Shown here piece after piece: positions 1 through 10,519 of a DNA stretch of 64,000 bases (within the stretch, counting starts at the first letter, position 1; each line of letters begins with the position of its first letter). The stretch covers positions 1,351,366 to 1,415,365 of the forward strand of contig NZ_LPUX01000053.1 of assembly GCF_001651865.1 (NCBI RefSeq), written 5' to 3'. A model generated the notes under the pieces. The model saw nothing but the letters and a program-made list of their open reading frames with translations. It did not search any database and was not told the origin of the DNA. This stretch comes from Sinorhizobium glycinis (lineage in GTDB: Bacteria > Pseudomonadota > Alphaproteobacteria > Rhizobiales > Rhizobiaceae). Made by a program: the position numbers and the translations under genes.

Positions 1-792
1 GGGCTCGTCATGGAGGTGGGGCCGCAAAACGTCGTCAAGCTCGCGCATCGGCTGGGGATCGATTCCGAGATGCAGGCGAACGCGTCGATCGCGCTCGGCA
101 CGTCCGAGGTCACGCTCGTCGAGCTCACCTCCTCCTATGCGCCCTTCATGAACGGCGGCTTCAAGGCGACGCCGCATGTCATCCGCCGCATCTCCACCGC
201 CGACGGCACGGTGCTCTACGAGAACACCTATGACAACCCGCCGCGGGTGCTCGATCCGGCGATCGTCAGCGAGATGAACCGGATGATGGTGGGCGTCCTG
301 ACGAACGGCACCGGCAAGAAGGCGCGCCTGCCGGACTGGGAAGCGGCCGGCAAGACCGGCACGACGCAATCCTTCCGCGACGCGCTCTTCGTCGGCTATA
401 CGTCCAACCTGACGACCGGCGTCTGGTTCGGCAATGACGACGGCAAGTCGATGAAGAAGGTCACCGGCGGCGGGCTGCCGGCCAAGGCCTGGCACGACTT
501 CATGGTCGCCGCGCATGAAGGGCTTTCGCCCTCGCCGCTCTTCGGCACGACCGGCGTCCAGCCGGTCTTCGACGAGGCTACCCCGGTCGCCGGCGGCGAG
601 ACCCTGCCCGACGGCTTCGGTGATCCCGCAGCCTTCCCGGAACGGCCGGCAGCAATGGACGGTGCGGTCGCCGTCGACCAGACCCGCCCGACCGGAGAGC
701 CGACGGGCGGCCCGATCCCACCGGCGGGCGTCGGCGAGACGACCGGCGCCACCCGCCGCACCACGCTTTTTGAACTCTTGACCGGCGGCTGA
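1..792 (+). CDS. Penicillin-binding protein 1A family, C-terminal part (gene starts before the window)
   Basis: The reading frame is open from the first base, so this is the 3' part of a longer gene. The visible 263 residues are the end of the transpeptidase domain of a class A penicillin-binding protein, the periplasmic enzyme that polymerises and cross-links peptidoglycan. The text around ALGTSEVTLVEL and the KTGTT motif (AGKTGTTQSFRDA), which is the third conserved box of the penicillin-binding fold, identify it, as does the following LFVGYTSNLTTGVWFGND. The catalytic serine and the glycosyltransferase domain lie upstream and are not visible. The C-terminal 80 residues are Pro/Gly/Thr-rich, low-complexity and variable in this family. 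It is followed by dnaK on the same strand after a 266-base gap. Confidence 0.9.
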   Translation, partial: GLVMEVGPQNVVKLAHRLGIDSEMQANASIALGTSEVTLVELTSSYAPFMNGGFKATPHVIRRISTADGTVLYENTYDNPPRVLDPAIVSEMNRMMVGVLTNGTGKKARLPDWEAAGKTGTTQSFRDALFVGYTSNLTTGVWFGNDDGKSMKKVTGGGLPAKAWHDFMVAAHEGLSPSPLFGTTGVQPVFDEATPVAGGETLPDGFGDPAAFPERPAAMDGAVAVDQTRPTGEPTGGPIPPAGVGETTGATRRTTLFELLTGG

Positions 793-915
793 GTGCGGCA
801 CCGCCATCGGCAGGCCGACGGCGGCCGATGCGGGCGCACGCGTCGCGCGCACCGGCTGCCCTCTTGGAAGCAGGGAAAGGCGGCTTGCATTTGGCTCTGC
901 TTGCCCCGCAGAATG

Positions 916-947
916 CCTTGCAGTCCGAAACGCCGGTCCTTATATAC
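916..947 (+). promoter_or_regulatory. Candidate heat-shock (RpoH-type) promoter of dnaK
   Basis: CTTGCA at 917-922 and CTTATATA at 939-946 are separated by a spacing compatible with sigma-32-type promoters of alphaproteobacteria, which usually have a CTTG -35 core and a TAT-containing -10. It lies about 110 bases before the dnaK start. No CIRCE inverted repeat is visible. This is a match by eye to a loose consensus. Confidence 0.45.
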
Positions 948-1058
948 GCCGCATCGACGTAGCCTGCCGGCTGCGATCAAATCCAAAGAGCATCCCGTTA
1001 GGGGCTGTCCATGAATGCCTGACCGGGTTCCGACAGTCCGCTGCAAGGAGAGAACGAC

Positions 1059-2984
<1,926 letters not shown>

Positions 2985-3005
2985 GGTTCGTCGATGGAGT
3001 AAGCG

Positions 3006-3031
3006 AAGCCCGGGATCGCTCCCGGGCTTTT
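3006..3031 (+). terminator. Rho-independent terminator after dnaK
   Basis: A perfect GC-rich stem, AGCCCGGGA-TCGC-TCCCGGGCT (3007-3028), followed by TTTTCTG, 22 bases after the dnaK stop codon. Confidence 0.85.
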
Positions 3032-3261
3032 CTGTTGCCGCGGCCTTCGACACCGTCGGGCGGCGCTCATTCAGAAGGATGATGCACGGGCAAGTGGCGG
3101 GAAGTGGTGCGAGAAGGCCATTATTCCGACAAAAAGCACTCTGTCGACCGACTTGGCTATGGTATCGCGCTTCAAGGTTTACTAAATCCTGTGGCAAGAT
3201 AATCAGGCAGGGTCGGATCCTTCGCGCTGGCAAGCCTTGTCAACTGGACAATCTTTGAAGC

Positions 3262-4404
3262 ATGAAACGTGATCTTTACGAAACGCTTGGCGTTGCACGA
3301 ACCGCGGACGAGAAGGAGCTGAAGAGCGCCTTCCGCAAACTGGCGATGCAATATCACCCGGACCGCAATCCCGGGGACCAGGAAGCGGAAAAGTCGTTCA
3401 AGGAAATCAACCAGGCCTATGAGACGCTGAAGGACCCGCAGAAGCGCGCCGCCTACGACCGGTACGGCCACGCGGCCTTCGAGCAGGGCGGCATGGGAGC
3501 CGGCTTCGGCAACGGTTTTGCGGGCGGCGGCGCCGGCGGCTTCTCCGACATTTTCGAAGACATCTTCGGCGAGATGATGGGTGGCGGCCGCCAGCGCCGT
3601 TCGTCCGGCGGACGCGAACGCGGTGCGGACCTTCGCTACAACATGGAGATCACCCTCGAGGAGGCCTATTCCGGCAAGACGGCACAGATCCGCGTGCCGA
3701 CATCGGTCACCTGCGACGTCTGCACGGGCTCAGGCGCCAAGCCGGGCACCAGCCCGAAGACCTGCGCCACCTGCCAGGGCTCCGGCCGCATCCGCGCCGC
3801 CCAGGGCTTCTTCTCGATCGAACGCACCTGCCCCACCTGCGGCGGGCGCGGCCAGACGATCACCGATCCCTGCACCAAATGCCATGGCCAGGGCCGCGTC
3901 ACCGAGGAACGCACGCTGTCGGTCAACATCCCGGCCGGTATCGAGGACGGTACCCGCATCCGCCTCTCCGGCGAGGGCGAAGCCGGCTTGCGCGGTGGTC
4001 CCGCGGGCGACCTCTACATCTTCCTGTCGGTCAAGCCGCATGAGTTCTACCAGCGCGACGGCGCCGACCTCTATTGCAGCGTACCGATCTCGATGACGAC
4101 GGCGGCGCTCGGCGGCAAGTTCGACGTCACCACGCTGGACGGCACGAAATCGCGCGTCACCGTGCCGGAGGGCACCCAGGCCGGCAAGCAGTTCCGGCTG
4201 AAGGGCAAGGGCATGCCGGTGCTGCGCTCCAGCCAGATGGGCGATCTCTACATCCAGATCCAGATCGAGACGCCGCAGAAGCTCACCAAGCGGCAGCGCG
4301 AGCTCTTGCAGGAATTCGAGCAGATCTCCTCCAAGGAGAACAATCCGCAATCGACGGGCTTCTTCTCCCGCATGAAGGATTTCTTCGATACGTTGAGCGA
4401 TTAG
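3262..4404 (+). CDS. dnaJ: Chaperone protein DnaJ (Hsp40, type I)
   Basis: A 380-residue type I J-protein that delivers unfolded substrates to DnaK and stimulates its ATPase. The J domain (residues 1-70) carries the invariant HPD at 32-34. It is followed by a Gly/Phe-rich linker (about 75-120), the zinc-finger domain with four CxxCxGxG units ([32 protein letters not shown]), and the C-terminal beta domains. All zinc ligands are present. The start ATG has only a weak ribosome binding site. A short inverted repeat TTGTC-N5-GACAA (3237-3251) sits directly upstream. The same-strand dnaK-dnaJ order is the usual alphaproteobacterial arrangement. Confidence 0.98.
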   Translation: MKRDLYETLGVARTADEKELKSAFRKLAMQYHPDRNPGDQEAEKSFKEINQAYETLKDPQKRAAYDRYGHAAFEQGGMGAGFGNGFAGGGAGGFSDIFEDIFGEMMGGGRQRRSSGGRERGADLRYNMEITLEEAYSGKTAQIRVPTSVTCDVCTGSGAKPGTSPKTCATCQGSGRIRAAQGFFSIERTCPTCGGRGQTITDPCTKCHGQGRVTEERTLSVNIPAGIEDGTRIRLSGEGEAGLRGGPAGDLYIFLSVKPHEFYQRDGADLYCSVPISMTTAALGGKFDVTTLDGTKSRVTVPEGTQAGKQFRLKGKGMPVLRSSQMGDLYIQIQIETPQKLTKRQRELLQEFEQISSKENNPQSTGFFSRMKDFFDTLSD

Positions 4405-4411
4405 TTCGCCT

Positions 4412-4531
4412 CTCACTGCCCTCCACCCCAGCCCGCGACGGGGGCAGGAGACTGGGGCGGTGCGGCATCACCCTTCTCCCTGCCCGGCGACCGCCCGGCG
4501 GGGAGAAGGTCGCGGCAGCGGGATGAGGGGC
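4412..4531. repeat. GC-rich intergenic repeat, family A (CCCCTC...GAGGGG)
   Basis: A diverged copy of the dispersed family also found at 8366, 10383, 15209, 28670, 30093 and 47421. It is built from short hairpins such as CCTTCTCC...GGAGAAGG and ends in GGATGAGGGGC. It lies between the convergent genes dnaJ and the DUF2182 gene and may act as a bidirectional terminator. Confidence 0.6.
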
Positions 4532-4548
4532 GCCACGCAGAGGCACGC

Positions 4549-5442
4549 TCAACCCGGCACTACAGCCAATTGCCAAAGCCCAAAGGCAATGAGCGCGACG
4601 CCTGCGGCACGCGACAGGAGCCGGCCGGCCGGCACCAGCTTCTCGGCAAGTACGAAGAGAGCGATCGCGGCGATCCACAGCACATTCATGATGCCGCCGA
4701 CGAACAGCAGGCCCATCAGTGCCCAGCAGCAGCCGACGCAATAGAGACCGTGGCGGAAACCGAGCCTCATGGCACCACGCGGATCACTTCGGAAGCCGCC
4801 CTGCCTCTGCAGGAAGACGATCGGCGCCTGGCATTGCGACAGGCATGCGTCTTTCAGCGGCGTCCACTGGTATAGTCCGGCAACGATCAGCACGATGCCG
4901 CTGAAGATACGACTGGCGCTCGCCAGCGCCGGGGTCAGCAGCGTCCCTTCGATCAGCCATTGGCCGAGCGTGGCGACGAGCGCGAATCCGGTCCAGGCGA
5001 TGAGATAGCCGCCGGTGAAGTAGCCCGACGACGCGAAGGGCTTGCCGTCGCGGAGGCTCTGCCGTCCGACACGCGCATAGAGAAGGATCATCGGCGACGC
5101 CGAAGGAAGCATCATGCCGACCATCATCACCACCCACATGGTCAGGGTGAAGGCAGCCTCGACGGCACCCCAGGGACGCGGCGAAATTCCCAGCAACGAA
5201 TCGAGCGGATCGGTGCCCGGCCCGCCTCCCATGTCCATGTTCATATCCATGTCCATGTGCATGCCAGGCTCCATGGGCATGGCTCCGTCGGTGCCCGACC
5301 CGGGCATCGCCATGTCGGTCATGCCCATGCCGGCGACCAGCCAGAGGATGTAGATCCAGGCGACTGCCGCGAGAGTAGCGATCGCCGCAGCGACGATTGC
5401 CCGGTCGCGGCGCAACAGGGATTCGAGCGTGGTGTCGGTCAT
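4549..5442 (-). CDS. DUF2182 family integral membrane protein with Met-rich loop
   Basis: A 297-residue polytopic membrane protein that I assign to DUF2182, often labelled predicted metal-binding integral membrane protein; no biochemical role is established to my knowledge. An N-terminal membrane helix (about residues 15-38) is followed by a Met/His/Asp-rich loop (about 40-75) with repeats such as MHMDMDMNMDM. About six further helices follow, with the conserved-looking WTPLKDACLSQC and GLYCVGCCWALM segments. Methionine-rich loops of this type often bind copper or silver, but that is inference. It starts four bases after the stop of the DUF1326 gene, so the two form an operon with the DUF1326 gene first. 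Confidence 0.85.
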   Translation of the reverse strand: MTDTTLESLLRRDRAIVAAAIATLAAVAWIYILWLVAGMGMTDMAMPGSGTDGAMPMEPGMHMDMDMNMDMGGGPGTDPLDSLLGISPRPWGAVEAAFTLTMWVVMMVGMMLPSASPMILLYARVGRQSLRDGKPFASSGYFTGGYLIAWTGFALVATLGQWLIEGTLLTPALASASRIFSGIVLIVAGLYQWTPLKDACLSQCQAPIVFLQRQGGFRSDPRGAMRLGFRHGLYCVGCCWALMGLLFVGGIMNVLWIAAIALFVLAEKLVPAGRLLSRAAGVALIAFGLWQLAVVPG

Positions 5443-5446
5443 GATG

Positions 5447-6082
5447 TCAGTGCACCACGCCGCGCTCGGTCATATGGATCGTGGCGAAATGGGCGTGCGA
5501 GTCCGCCAGCGAGAGCGGCAGGACCCCGGTCGTGTCGGCCCAGCCGCGCCCCACCTCGCAGGTGTCGTATTCGAAGCCGTTCGGCAGGTTGAGGCGGGCG
5601 CGGTGCTGCTCTCCCGTCACCGGATTGAGGATCGGCTCGCCGCGCGCCTTCATCCATCCCGGTATGCTGACGCGCGCCGTCCGGCCCTCGATGTCGACCT
5701 CGAAGTCGATGAGTGCGAAGACCGGATCGTGGAACGTTTCGAAGGTTGTCGAGAACACCTGGAAGAAGGTCGCGCCGGGTTCGGTGTCCTGCCCGCTCAT
5801 GATGCGCAGCAGCGCCTCGCGCTGCGCGGCCGAGGCGCGCTCGTCGACGATCGGCACGACTTCGCCCCTGCCCTCGTGGATGGCCCCCGGCCATGCGACG
5901 ATCATCGCGCATCTCAGGCCATCGAGCCGGGTGTCGCCGTGATGGCCTTCCTCGATCTCGATCACCCCCACGGCGCTGCAATGGCCCTGCGTGGGCAGTG
6001 CATTGTACTGGCAGGGGCAACCATAGGCGCAGTTGCAATGAAGAAACTCACGGCCCTTGATCGTCCATTTGACGTTCGTCAT
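5447..6082 (-). CDS. DUF1326 domain protein (Cys-rich N terminus)
   Basis: A 211-residue soluble protein of the DUF1326 family. Near the N terminus is the cysteine cluster FLHCNCAYGCPCQYN (Cys at about 17, 19, 23, 25), which looks like a metal or redox site. The rest appears to be a beta-rich domain of unknown fold. The ATG at 6082 is chosen over a GTG six bases upstream because a GGGGAGG ribosome binding site sits five bases before the ATG and would abut the GTG. It is first gene of the operon with the DUF2182 gene. The two domains commonly occur together, which suggests a shared metal-related job; no enzyme activity can be assigned. Confidence 0.85.
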   Translation of the reverse strand: MTNVKWTIKGREFLHCNCAYGCPCQYNALPTQGHCSAVGVIEIEEGHHGDTRLDGLRCAMIVAWPGAIHEGRGEVVPIVDERASAAQREALLRIMSGQDTEPGATFFQVFSTTFETFHDPVFALIDFEVDIEGRTARVSIPGWMKARGEPILNPVTGEQHRARLNLPNGFEYDTCEVGRGWADTTGVLPLSLADSHAHFATIHMTERGVVH

Positions 6083-6220
6083 CGTCACCTCCCCGGGATC
6101 TGACCGTTCAGCTATCTACCAGCTGACGAAAAATATACTCCCGAGAATGAGCGATGCCAACGGCACGACGCGGCGCCGGTCGAGCGAAGCTTGGGGCGAG
6201 GAGTAAAGAGTGCGCCGCAT

Positions 6221-6270
6221 ATCCCTTCGCCTCGCTCGCGGGAGGAGGCGCCGGCAGGCGGATGAGTGGC
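6221..6270. repeat. Partial, degenerate family A repeat
   Basis: CCCTTCGCC...GGAGGAGG followed by CGCCGGCAGGCGGATGAG matches one half of the family A element seen at 8366-8476, with several substitutions. It lies upstream of recF. Confidence 0.5.
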
Positions 6271-6346
6271 AAACCGCGATGCCCTTTCGCCTTGCCTTGG
6301 CCCGGCTTTCGTCCTACCTGACAGACACGTCGAATTCGGACCCGCA

Positions 6347-7471
6347 ATGCCCCACAAGGTCTATCTCACCCGCCTGAAACTCAGCGATTTTCGCAACTAT
6401 GCGGCGCTCTCGCTCGATCTCGACCAGCGCCATGTGGTGCTGACCGGCGAGAACGGCGCGGGCAAGACCAATCTGATGGAGGCGATCTCCTTTCTGTCGC
6501 CGGGCCGCGGCCTGCGGCGCGCCGCCTACGCGGAGGTCGTCCGCGTCGATGCGATGGATGGCTTCTCGGTCTTCGCGGCCGTCGAGGGGATGGAAGGGCC
6601 GGTGGAGATCGGCACGGGTACCGCGGGCGCCGAGGAAGGGCAATCGCGCCGCCTCAGGCTGAACGGCACGCCCGCCCGCACCGTTGACGAGCTCACCGAC
6701 CATCTGCGCGTGCTGTGGCTGACCCCGGCGATGGACGGCCTCTTCACCGGCCCGTCCTCCGACCGGCGGCGGTTCCTCGACCGGCTGGTGCTCTCGCTCG
6801 ATCCCGAGCACGGCCGGCGAGCCAGCGAATTCGACCGTGCCATGCGCAGCCGCAACCGGTTGCTCTCGGAATTCCGGCCGGATCCCGCCTGGCTGACCGC
6901 CATCGAGCGGGAAATGGCCGGCTTGGGCGTCTCGATGGCCCTTGCCCGCCTGGAGATGCTGGGGCTCCTGACGGCGCTCGTGGAGCGAAGCCAAGGGGAT
7001 GGCACGTTCCCTTCGGCCAGCCTGTCGCTTGCCGGCTTTCTCGACGATTTCCACGGAACGCCGGCCTACGATCTGGAAGAGCGATATCTCCAGGCGCTGC
7101 AGGACGGGCGTGCTCGCGATGCCGCCGCGGGCCGGACGCTCGACGGTCCCCACCGCAGCGACCTGCTGATCCGCCACCGGGAGAAGGATATGGAGGCGGA
7201 ACGCTGCTCGACCGGCGAGCAGAAGGCATTGCTCGTCGGCCTCGTTCTCGCCCATGCGCGCCTCGTCGGCGACATGACCGGGCACGCGCCGGTCCTGCTG
7301 CTCGACGAGATCGCCGCCCATCTCGACCAGGGACGGCGCGCGGCGCTCTTCGACCGCGTCGACGCGCTCGGTGGCCAGGCCTTCATGACCGGGACGGACC
7401 GGGCGATGTTCGAGGCGCTCGGCGAACGAGCGTGCTATCTGACCGTTGCAAACGGCCGCGTATCGGAGTGA
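6347..7471 (+). CDS. recF: DNA replication and repair protein RecF
   Basis: A 374-residue SMC-like ATPase that helps load RecA at gapped DNA together with RecO and RecR. Walker A is GENGAGKT (about residues 34-41). The ABC-type signature is STGEQKALLVGL, and Walker B is PVLLLDEIAAHLD, all in the expected order. The start at 6347 (MPHKVYLTRLKL) is preferred over an in-frame upstream start because RecF proteins begin a few residues before the first beta strand (LTRLKLSDFRNY). It is isolated from dnaA/dnaN and gyrB here, as is usual in rhizobia. Confidence 0.95.
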   Translation: MPHKVYLTRLKLSDFRNYAALSLDLDQRHVVLTGENGAGKTNLMEAISFLSPGRGLRRAAYAEVVRVDAMDGFSVFAAVEGMEGPVEIGTGTAGAEEGQSRRLRLNGTPARTVDELTDHLRVLWLTPAMDGLFTGPSSDRRRFLDRLVLSLDPEHGRRASEFDRAMRSRNRLLSEFRPDPAWLTAIEREMAGLGVSMALARLEMLGLLTALVERSQGDGTFPSASLSLAGFLDDFHGTPAYDLEERYLQALQDGRARDAAAGRTLDGPHRSDLLIRHREKDMEAERCSTGEQKALLVGLVLAHARLVGDMTGHAPVLLLDEIAAHLDQGRRAALFDRVDALGGQAFMTGTDRAMFEALGERACYLTVANGRVSE

Positions 7472-7532
7472 CATCCGCCCTGCTCCATGGCGTGCTCAAG
7501 GATGCGCCGGCAGGTAGCCCACGGAGACGGAC

Positions 7533-8294
7533 ATGACCACAACGGCCCTCGACTCATCGGAAATCGCCCGCTATGCGCGCCATATCGTGCTGCCGGAGAT
7601 CGGCGGCGCGGGACAGCAGAAGCTGAAGGCGGCGCGCGTGCTGGTCATCGGCGCGGGCGGGCTCGGCGCCCCGGTGCTGCAATATCTTGCCGCGGCAGGC
7701 GTCGGCAGGCTCGGCATTGTCGATGACGACGTCGTCTCGCTGTCGAACCTGCAGCGCCAGGTCATTCACGCCACCGGCGATATCGGCCGGCCGAAGGTCG
7801 AAAGCGCGGCCGCCGCAATTGCCGACCTCAACCCGCATGTGGAGGTCATGCCGCATGCGCAGCGTCTCTCATCCGAAAACGCCGAGGAGATCTTTCAGCA
7901 ATACGACCTCGTCGTCGACGGATCGGACAATTTCGAGACGCGTTATCTGGCGGCGGATGCGGCGGAGGCGGCACGGGTCCCTCTCGTCACCGGCGCCGTC
8001 GGGCGTTTCGACGGTTCCGTCACCGTGTTGAAGCCCTACGAAACGAACGCCGACGGCCAGCCCAATCCGTCCTATCGCGATCTCTTCCCGACGCCGCCGC
8101 CGCCGGGCGCCGTGCCGGCCTGTGCGGAAGCGGGCGTGGTCGGCGCCTTAACCGGCGTTATCGGCACGCTGCAGGCAATGGAAACGATCAAGCTTATCAC
8201 CGGCATCGGCGAGCCGCTTATCGGACGGCTGCTGCTTTATGACGGCCTCGCCGCCGCCTTCAGCACGATCCGCTACCGGCGCGGCCGGGGTTGA
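7533..8294 (+). CDS. moeB: HesA/MoeB/ThiF family adenylyltransferase (MoeB-like)
   Basis: A 253-residue E1-like enzyme that would adenylate the C-terminal Gly-Gly of a sulphur-carrier protein such as MoaD or ThiS. The nucleotide-binding motif VIGAGGLGAPVLQYLAAAG, the acidic DDDVVSLSNLQRQ segment, VDGSDNFETRYLA and the crossover PACAEAGVVGALTGVIG are in order. The two CxxC pairs that bind structural zinc in E. coli MoeB are not visible: the first site reads PSYRDLF and the protein ends RYRRGRG before the second. Whether it serves molybdopterin or thiamine synthesis cannot be told from context, since no moa or thi genes are near. Confidence 0.85.
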   Translation: MTTTALDSSEIARYARHIVLPEIGGAGQQKLKAARVLVIGAGGLGAPVLQYLAAAGVGRLGIVDDDVVSLSNLQRQVIHATGDIGRPKVESAAAAIADLNPHVEVMPHAQRLSSENAEEIFQQYDLVVDGSDNFETRYLAADAAEAARVPLVTGAVGRFDGSVTVLKPYETNADGQPNPSYRDLFPTPPPPGAVPACAEAGVVGALTGVIGTLQAMETIKLITGIGEPLIGRLLLYDGLAAAFSTIRYRRGRG

Positions 8295-8365
8295 GATTCG
8301 CCTCGAGCCCAGCTCCTGATAGCGATCGAAATGCGGAAAGCAGTGAGCCGATCGTCGCGGGATTT

Positions 8366-8476
8366 GCCCCTCGCCCTAACCCTCTCCCCGCAAGCGGGGA
8401 GAGGGGAGTGGGACGTCGCCGCGAGTCTCCTTCGCCCCGCCTGCGGGAAGAAGGTGCCGGCAGGCGGATGAGGTGC
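8366..8476. repeat. Family A intergenic repeat
   Basis: A full copy: CCCCTCGCCCTAACCC, the hairpin CTCTCCCCGCAAGCGGGGAGAG, a variable middle, then GAAGGTGCCGGCAGGCGGATGAGG. It lies between convergent genes (moeB-like forward, dehydrogenase reverse). Confidence 0.75.
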
Positions 8477-8500
8477 AAAAACCCTTTTTCAGTACGCGCT

Positions 8501-9505
8501 TCAATCCCGCCCCGGCAGCACGCGGTCCGGCGGGCGGTGGCCGTCGAAGAAGGTGCGGATGTTGATCACCACCTTCTCGCCCATGTCGATGCGGCCTTCG
8601 AGCGTCGCCGAGCTCATATGCGGCAAGAGCACGACCTTGCCTTCGCCGGCAAGCCTGATGAGCTTCGGATTGATGGCCGGTTCGTTCTCGAAGACGTCGA
8701 GGCCGGCTCCGGCGATCTTGCCCTCCCGCAGGCATTTGATCATTGCGGTTTCGTCGATCACGTCGCCGCGCGCGGTGTTGACGATGTAGCTGTCGGGGCG
8801 CATCAACGCCAGCCGCCTGGCCGAAAGCAGATGATAGGTGGCGGGCGTCGACGGGCAATTGACGGAAACTATGTCGACGCGGGCGAGCATCTGGTCGAGG
8901 CTGTCCCAATAGGTCGCCTCCAGCATCTCCTCGGTCTCGCGCTTGACGCGATGGCGGTTGTGATAATGGATCGAAAGGCCGAAGGCCTTGGCGCGGCGGG
9001 CGACGGCGGTGCCGATCCGCCCCATGCCGACGATGCCGATGCGCTTGCCGGCGATGCGCCGGCCGAGCATCCAGGTCGGCGACCACCCGGCCCACTCGCC
9101 TTTCCGGTCGGTCAGCACCTGCGCACCCTCGGCGAGCCGGCGCGGCACCGCAAGGATGAGCGCCATGGTCATGTCGGCGGTGTCTTCCGTCAGCACGTTC
9201 GGCGTGTTGGTGACGGTGATGCCCTTGCGGGCGGCGGTGTCGACGTCGATGTTGTCGACACCGTTCGAAAAGGCGGCGATGAGCTTCAACTGCGGCCCGG
9301 CCTGTTCGATCAAAGCGGCGTCGATCCGGTCCGTCACCGTCGGCACCAGCACATCGACCCTTTTCACCGCGGCAACCAGCTCCGGCTGGCTGCGCGGCGT
9401 GTCGTCGATGTTGAGCTCGGCGTCGAAGAGCTCGCGCATCCGGGTCTCGACGACATCCGGCAGTTTCCGGGTGATGTAGACGGTTGGCTTCTTCTTGCTT
9501 GTCAT
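8501..9505 (-). CDS. D-isomer-specific 2-hydroxyacid dehydrogenase (glyoxylate reductase-like)
   Basis: A 334-residue NAD(P)-dependent dehydrogenase of the GyaR/glycerate dehydrogenase branch. The dinucleotide site is GIVGMGRIGTAVARRAKAFG. The catalytic Arg is in NTARGDVIDE, the Glu in DVFENEP and the His in LLPHMSS. The start at 9505 (MTSKKKPTVYIT) begins just before the first beta strand; an upstream in-frame extension of 44 residues has no homology-like character. The exact substrate (glyoxylate, hydroxypyruvate or another 2-ketoacid) cannot be settled. A second, different enzyme of this class (ghrA) is at 27677. Confidence 0.9.
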   Translation of the reverse strand: MTSKKKPTVYITRKLPDVVETRMRELFDAELNIDDTPRSQPELVAAVKRVDVLVPTVTDRIDAALIEQAGPQLKLIAAFSNGVDNIDVDTAARKGITVTNTPNVLTEDTADMTMALILAVPRRLAEGAQVLTDRKGEWAGWSPTWMLGRRIAGKRIGIVGMGRIGTAVARRAKAFGLSIHYHNRHRVKRETEEMLEATYWDSLDQMLARVDIVSVNCPSTPATYHLLSARRLALMRPDSYIVNTARGDVIDETAMIKCLREGKIAGAGLDVFENEPAINPKLIRLAGEGKVVLLPHMSSATLEGRIDMGEKVVINIRTFFDGHRPPDRVLPGRD

Positions 9506-9660
9506 TCCTGTGAGCGGCCCTCGTTGACGGGTCGTTAACCAAGTTGGGTGATAGTTTCTCCCTGTAGCCGCAATTTCTACCAGACCCGGTGGGGAAGACA
9601 ATTGAAAGTCGCTGTCCGGGTTGAGGATTCGCGGCACGCGTCCGGGCGGGCGCGTTCCAG

Positions 9661-9773
9661 CATGTTTCCTTGGATCGGATCCGGTCCGAGGATTAAAACA
9701 CGCGGCAATTCAAAGTGCTACAGCGACCTTTGTGCATCTGCGATGGGCCAACGGCGCTGTGGAGACGCCGCAA
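9661..9773 (+). repeat. Family B intergenic palindromic repeat (core TTCAAAG-GCTACAGCG)
   Basis: ATTCAAAGTGCTACAGCGAC followed by CTTTGTGC...GGCGCTGTGG, preceded by a diverged CATGTTTCCTTGG...GATTAAAAC stem. The same layout occurs at 14090, 61840 and, inverted, at 43632. It lies in the gap before the SH3 gene and may carry promoter or transcript-end signals. Confidence 0.65.
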
Positions 9774-9794
9774 GGCTTCGCTTACGATCGGAAC

Positions 9795-10346
9795 ATGGGC
9801 TTCGTCATGCGTCACATCATTTCCAAAGCCTCGCAATTGTTGTTGGCCGCCTTCCTCGGAACGGCCATCATGAATTCCGCCGCCTTTGGCCAGGCGGCCA
9901 AGGGCCCGAGTGGTCTGCCGCTCCCCCGCTTCGTCAGCCTCAAGTCCAAGAGCGTCAATCTGAGGATAGGGCCCAGCCTCGATTACGCGGTCGCCTTCCG
10001 CTATCTGAGATCCGGCGTTCCCGTCGAGATCATCCAGGAATACGACAACTGGCGCCGCATCCGAGACGCCGACGGAACGGAGGGCTGGGTCAACCAGGCG
10101 CTGCTCTCCGGCGATCGCACCGCCGTTGCTGCGCCGTGGATGCGCGGCAAGGGCGAAGAAATCTTCGTCAATCTGAGGCGCGACCCGCAAAGCACGGCGC
10201 CGATCGTCGCCCGCATGCAGCCGGGCGTGCTGCTGCATATCGGCGAGTGCAACGGCGACTGGTGCCATGCGGAGACACAAGGGGTCGAAGGCTGGATCGC
10301 CCAGGGCGAGATCTGGGGCGCTTACCCGGGCGAAGCGTTCAAGTAG
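9795..10346 (+). CDS. Exported SH3-domain protein
   Basis: A 183-residue protein with an N-terminal signal peptide (hydrophobic stretch SQLLLAAFLGTAIMNSAAFG ending near residue 33) and two bacterial SH3 (SH3_3/SH3_4) units. The first unit reads SVNLRIGPSLDYAVAFRY...WRRIRDADGTEGWVNQALL. The second reads IFVNLRRDPQSTAPIVARMQPG...WCHAETQGVEGWIAQ. Such domains bind cell-wall peptides, so a periplasmic wall-associated role is likely. The start at 9795 is chosen because it gives a proper signal peptide; the frame is open further upstream through repeat sequence. ATG 9807 is an alternative. Confidence 0.85.
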   Translation: MGFVMRHIISKASQLLLAAFLGTAIMNSAAFGQAAKGPSGLPLPRFVSLKSKSVNLRIGPSLDYAVAFRYLRSGVPVEIIQEYDNWRRIRDADGTEGWVNQALLSGDRTAVAAPWMRGKGEEIFVNLRRDPQSTAPIVARMQPGVLLHIGECNGDWCHAETQGVEGWIAQGEIWGAYPGEAFK

Positions 10347-10382
10347 AGCTCCGGCCGCGGGACGCCTTTGAGTTCTGCAATT

Positions 10383-10494
10383 CCCCCTCATCCGCCTGCC
10401 GGCACCTTCTCCCCGCAAGCGGGGCGAAGGAGAATCGCGACGCGACCTTCAGTCCCCTCTCCCCGCAGGCGGGGAGAGGGCTAGGGTGAGGGGC
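10383..10494. repeat. Family A intergenic repeat
   Basis: CCCCTCATCCGCCTGCCGGC, the hairpin CTTCTCCCCGCAAGCGGGGC, and then CCCTCTCCCCGC...GCGGGGAGAGGG with GGGTGAGGGGC at the end. Opposite orientation to the copy at 8366. Convergent-gene gap. Confidence 0.75.
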
Positions 10495-10519
10495 TTGCTT
10501 GCCACCGTAAGTAAGGACC

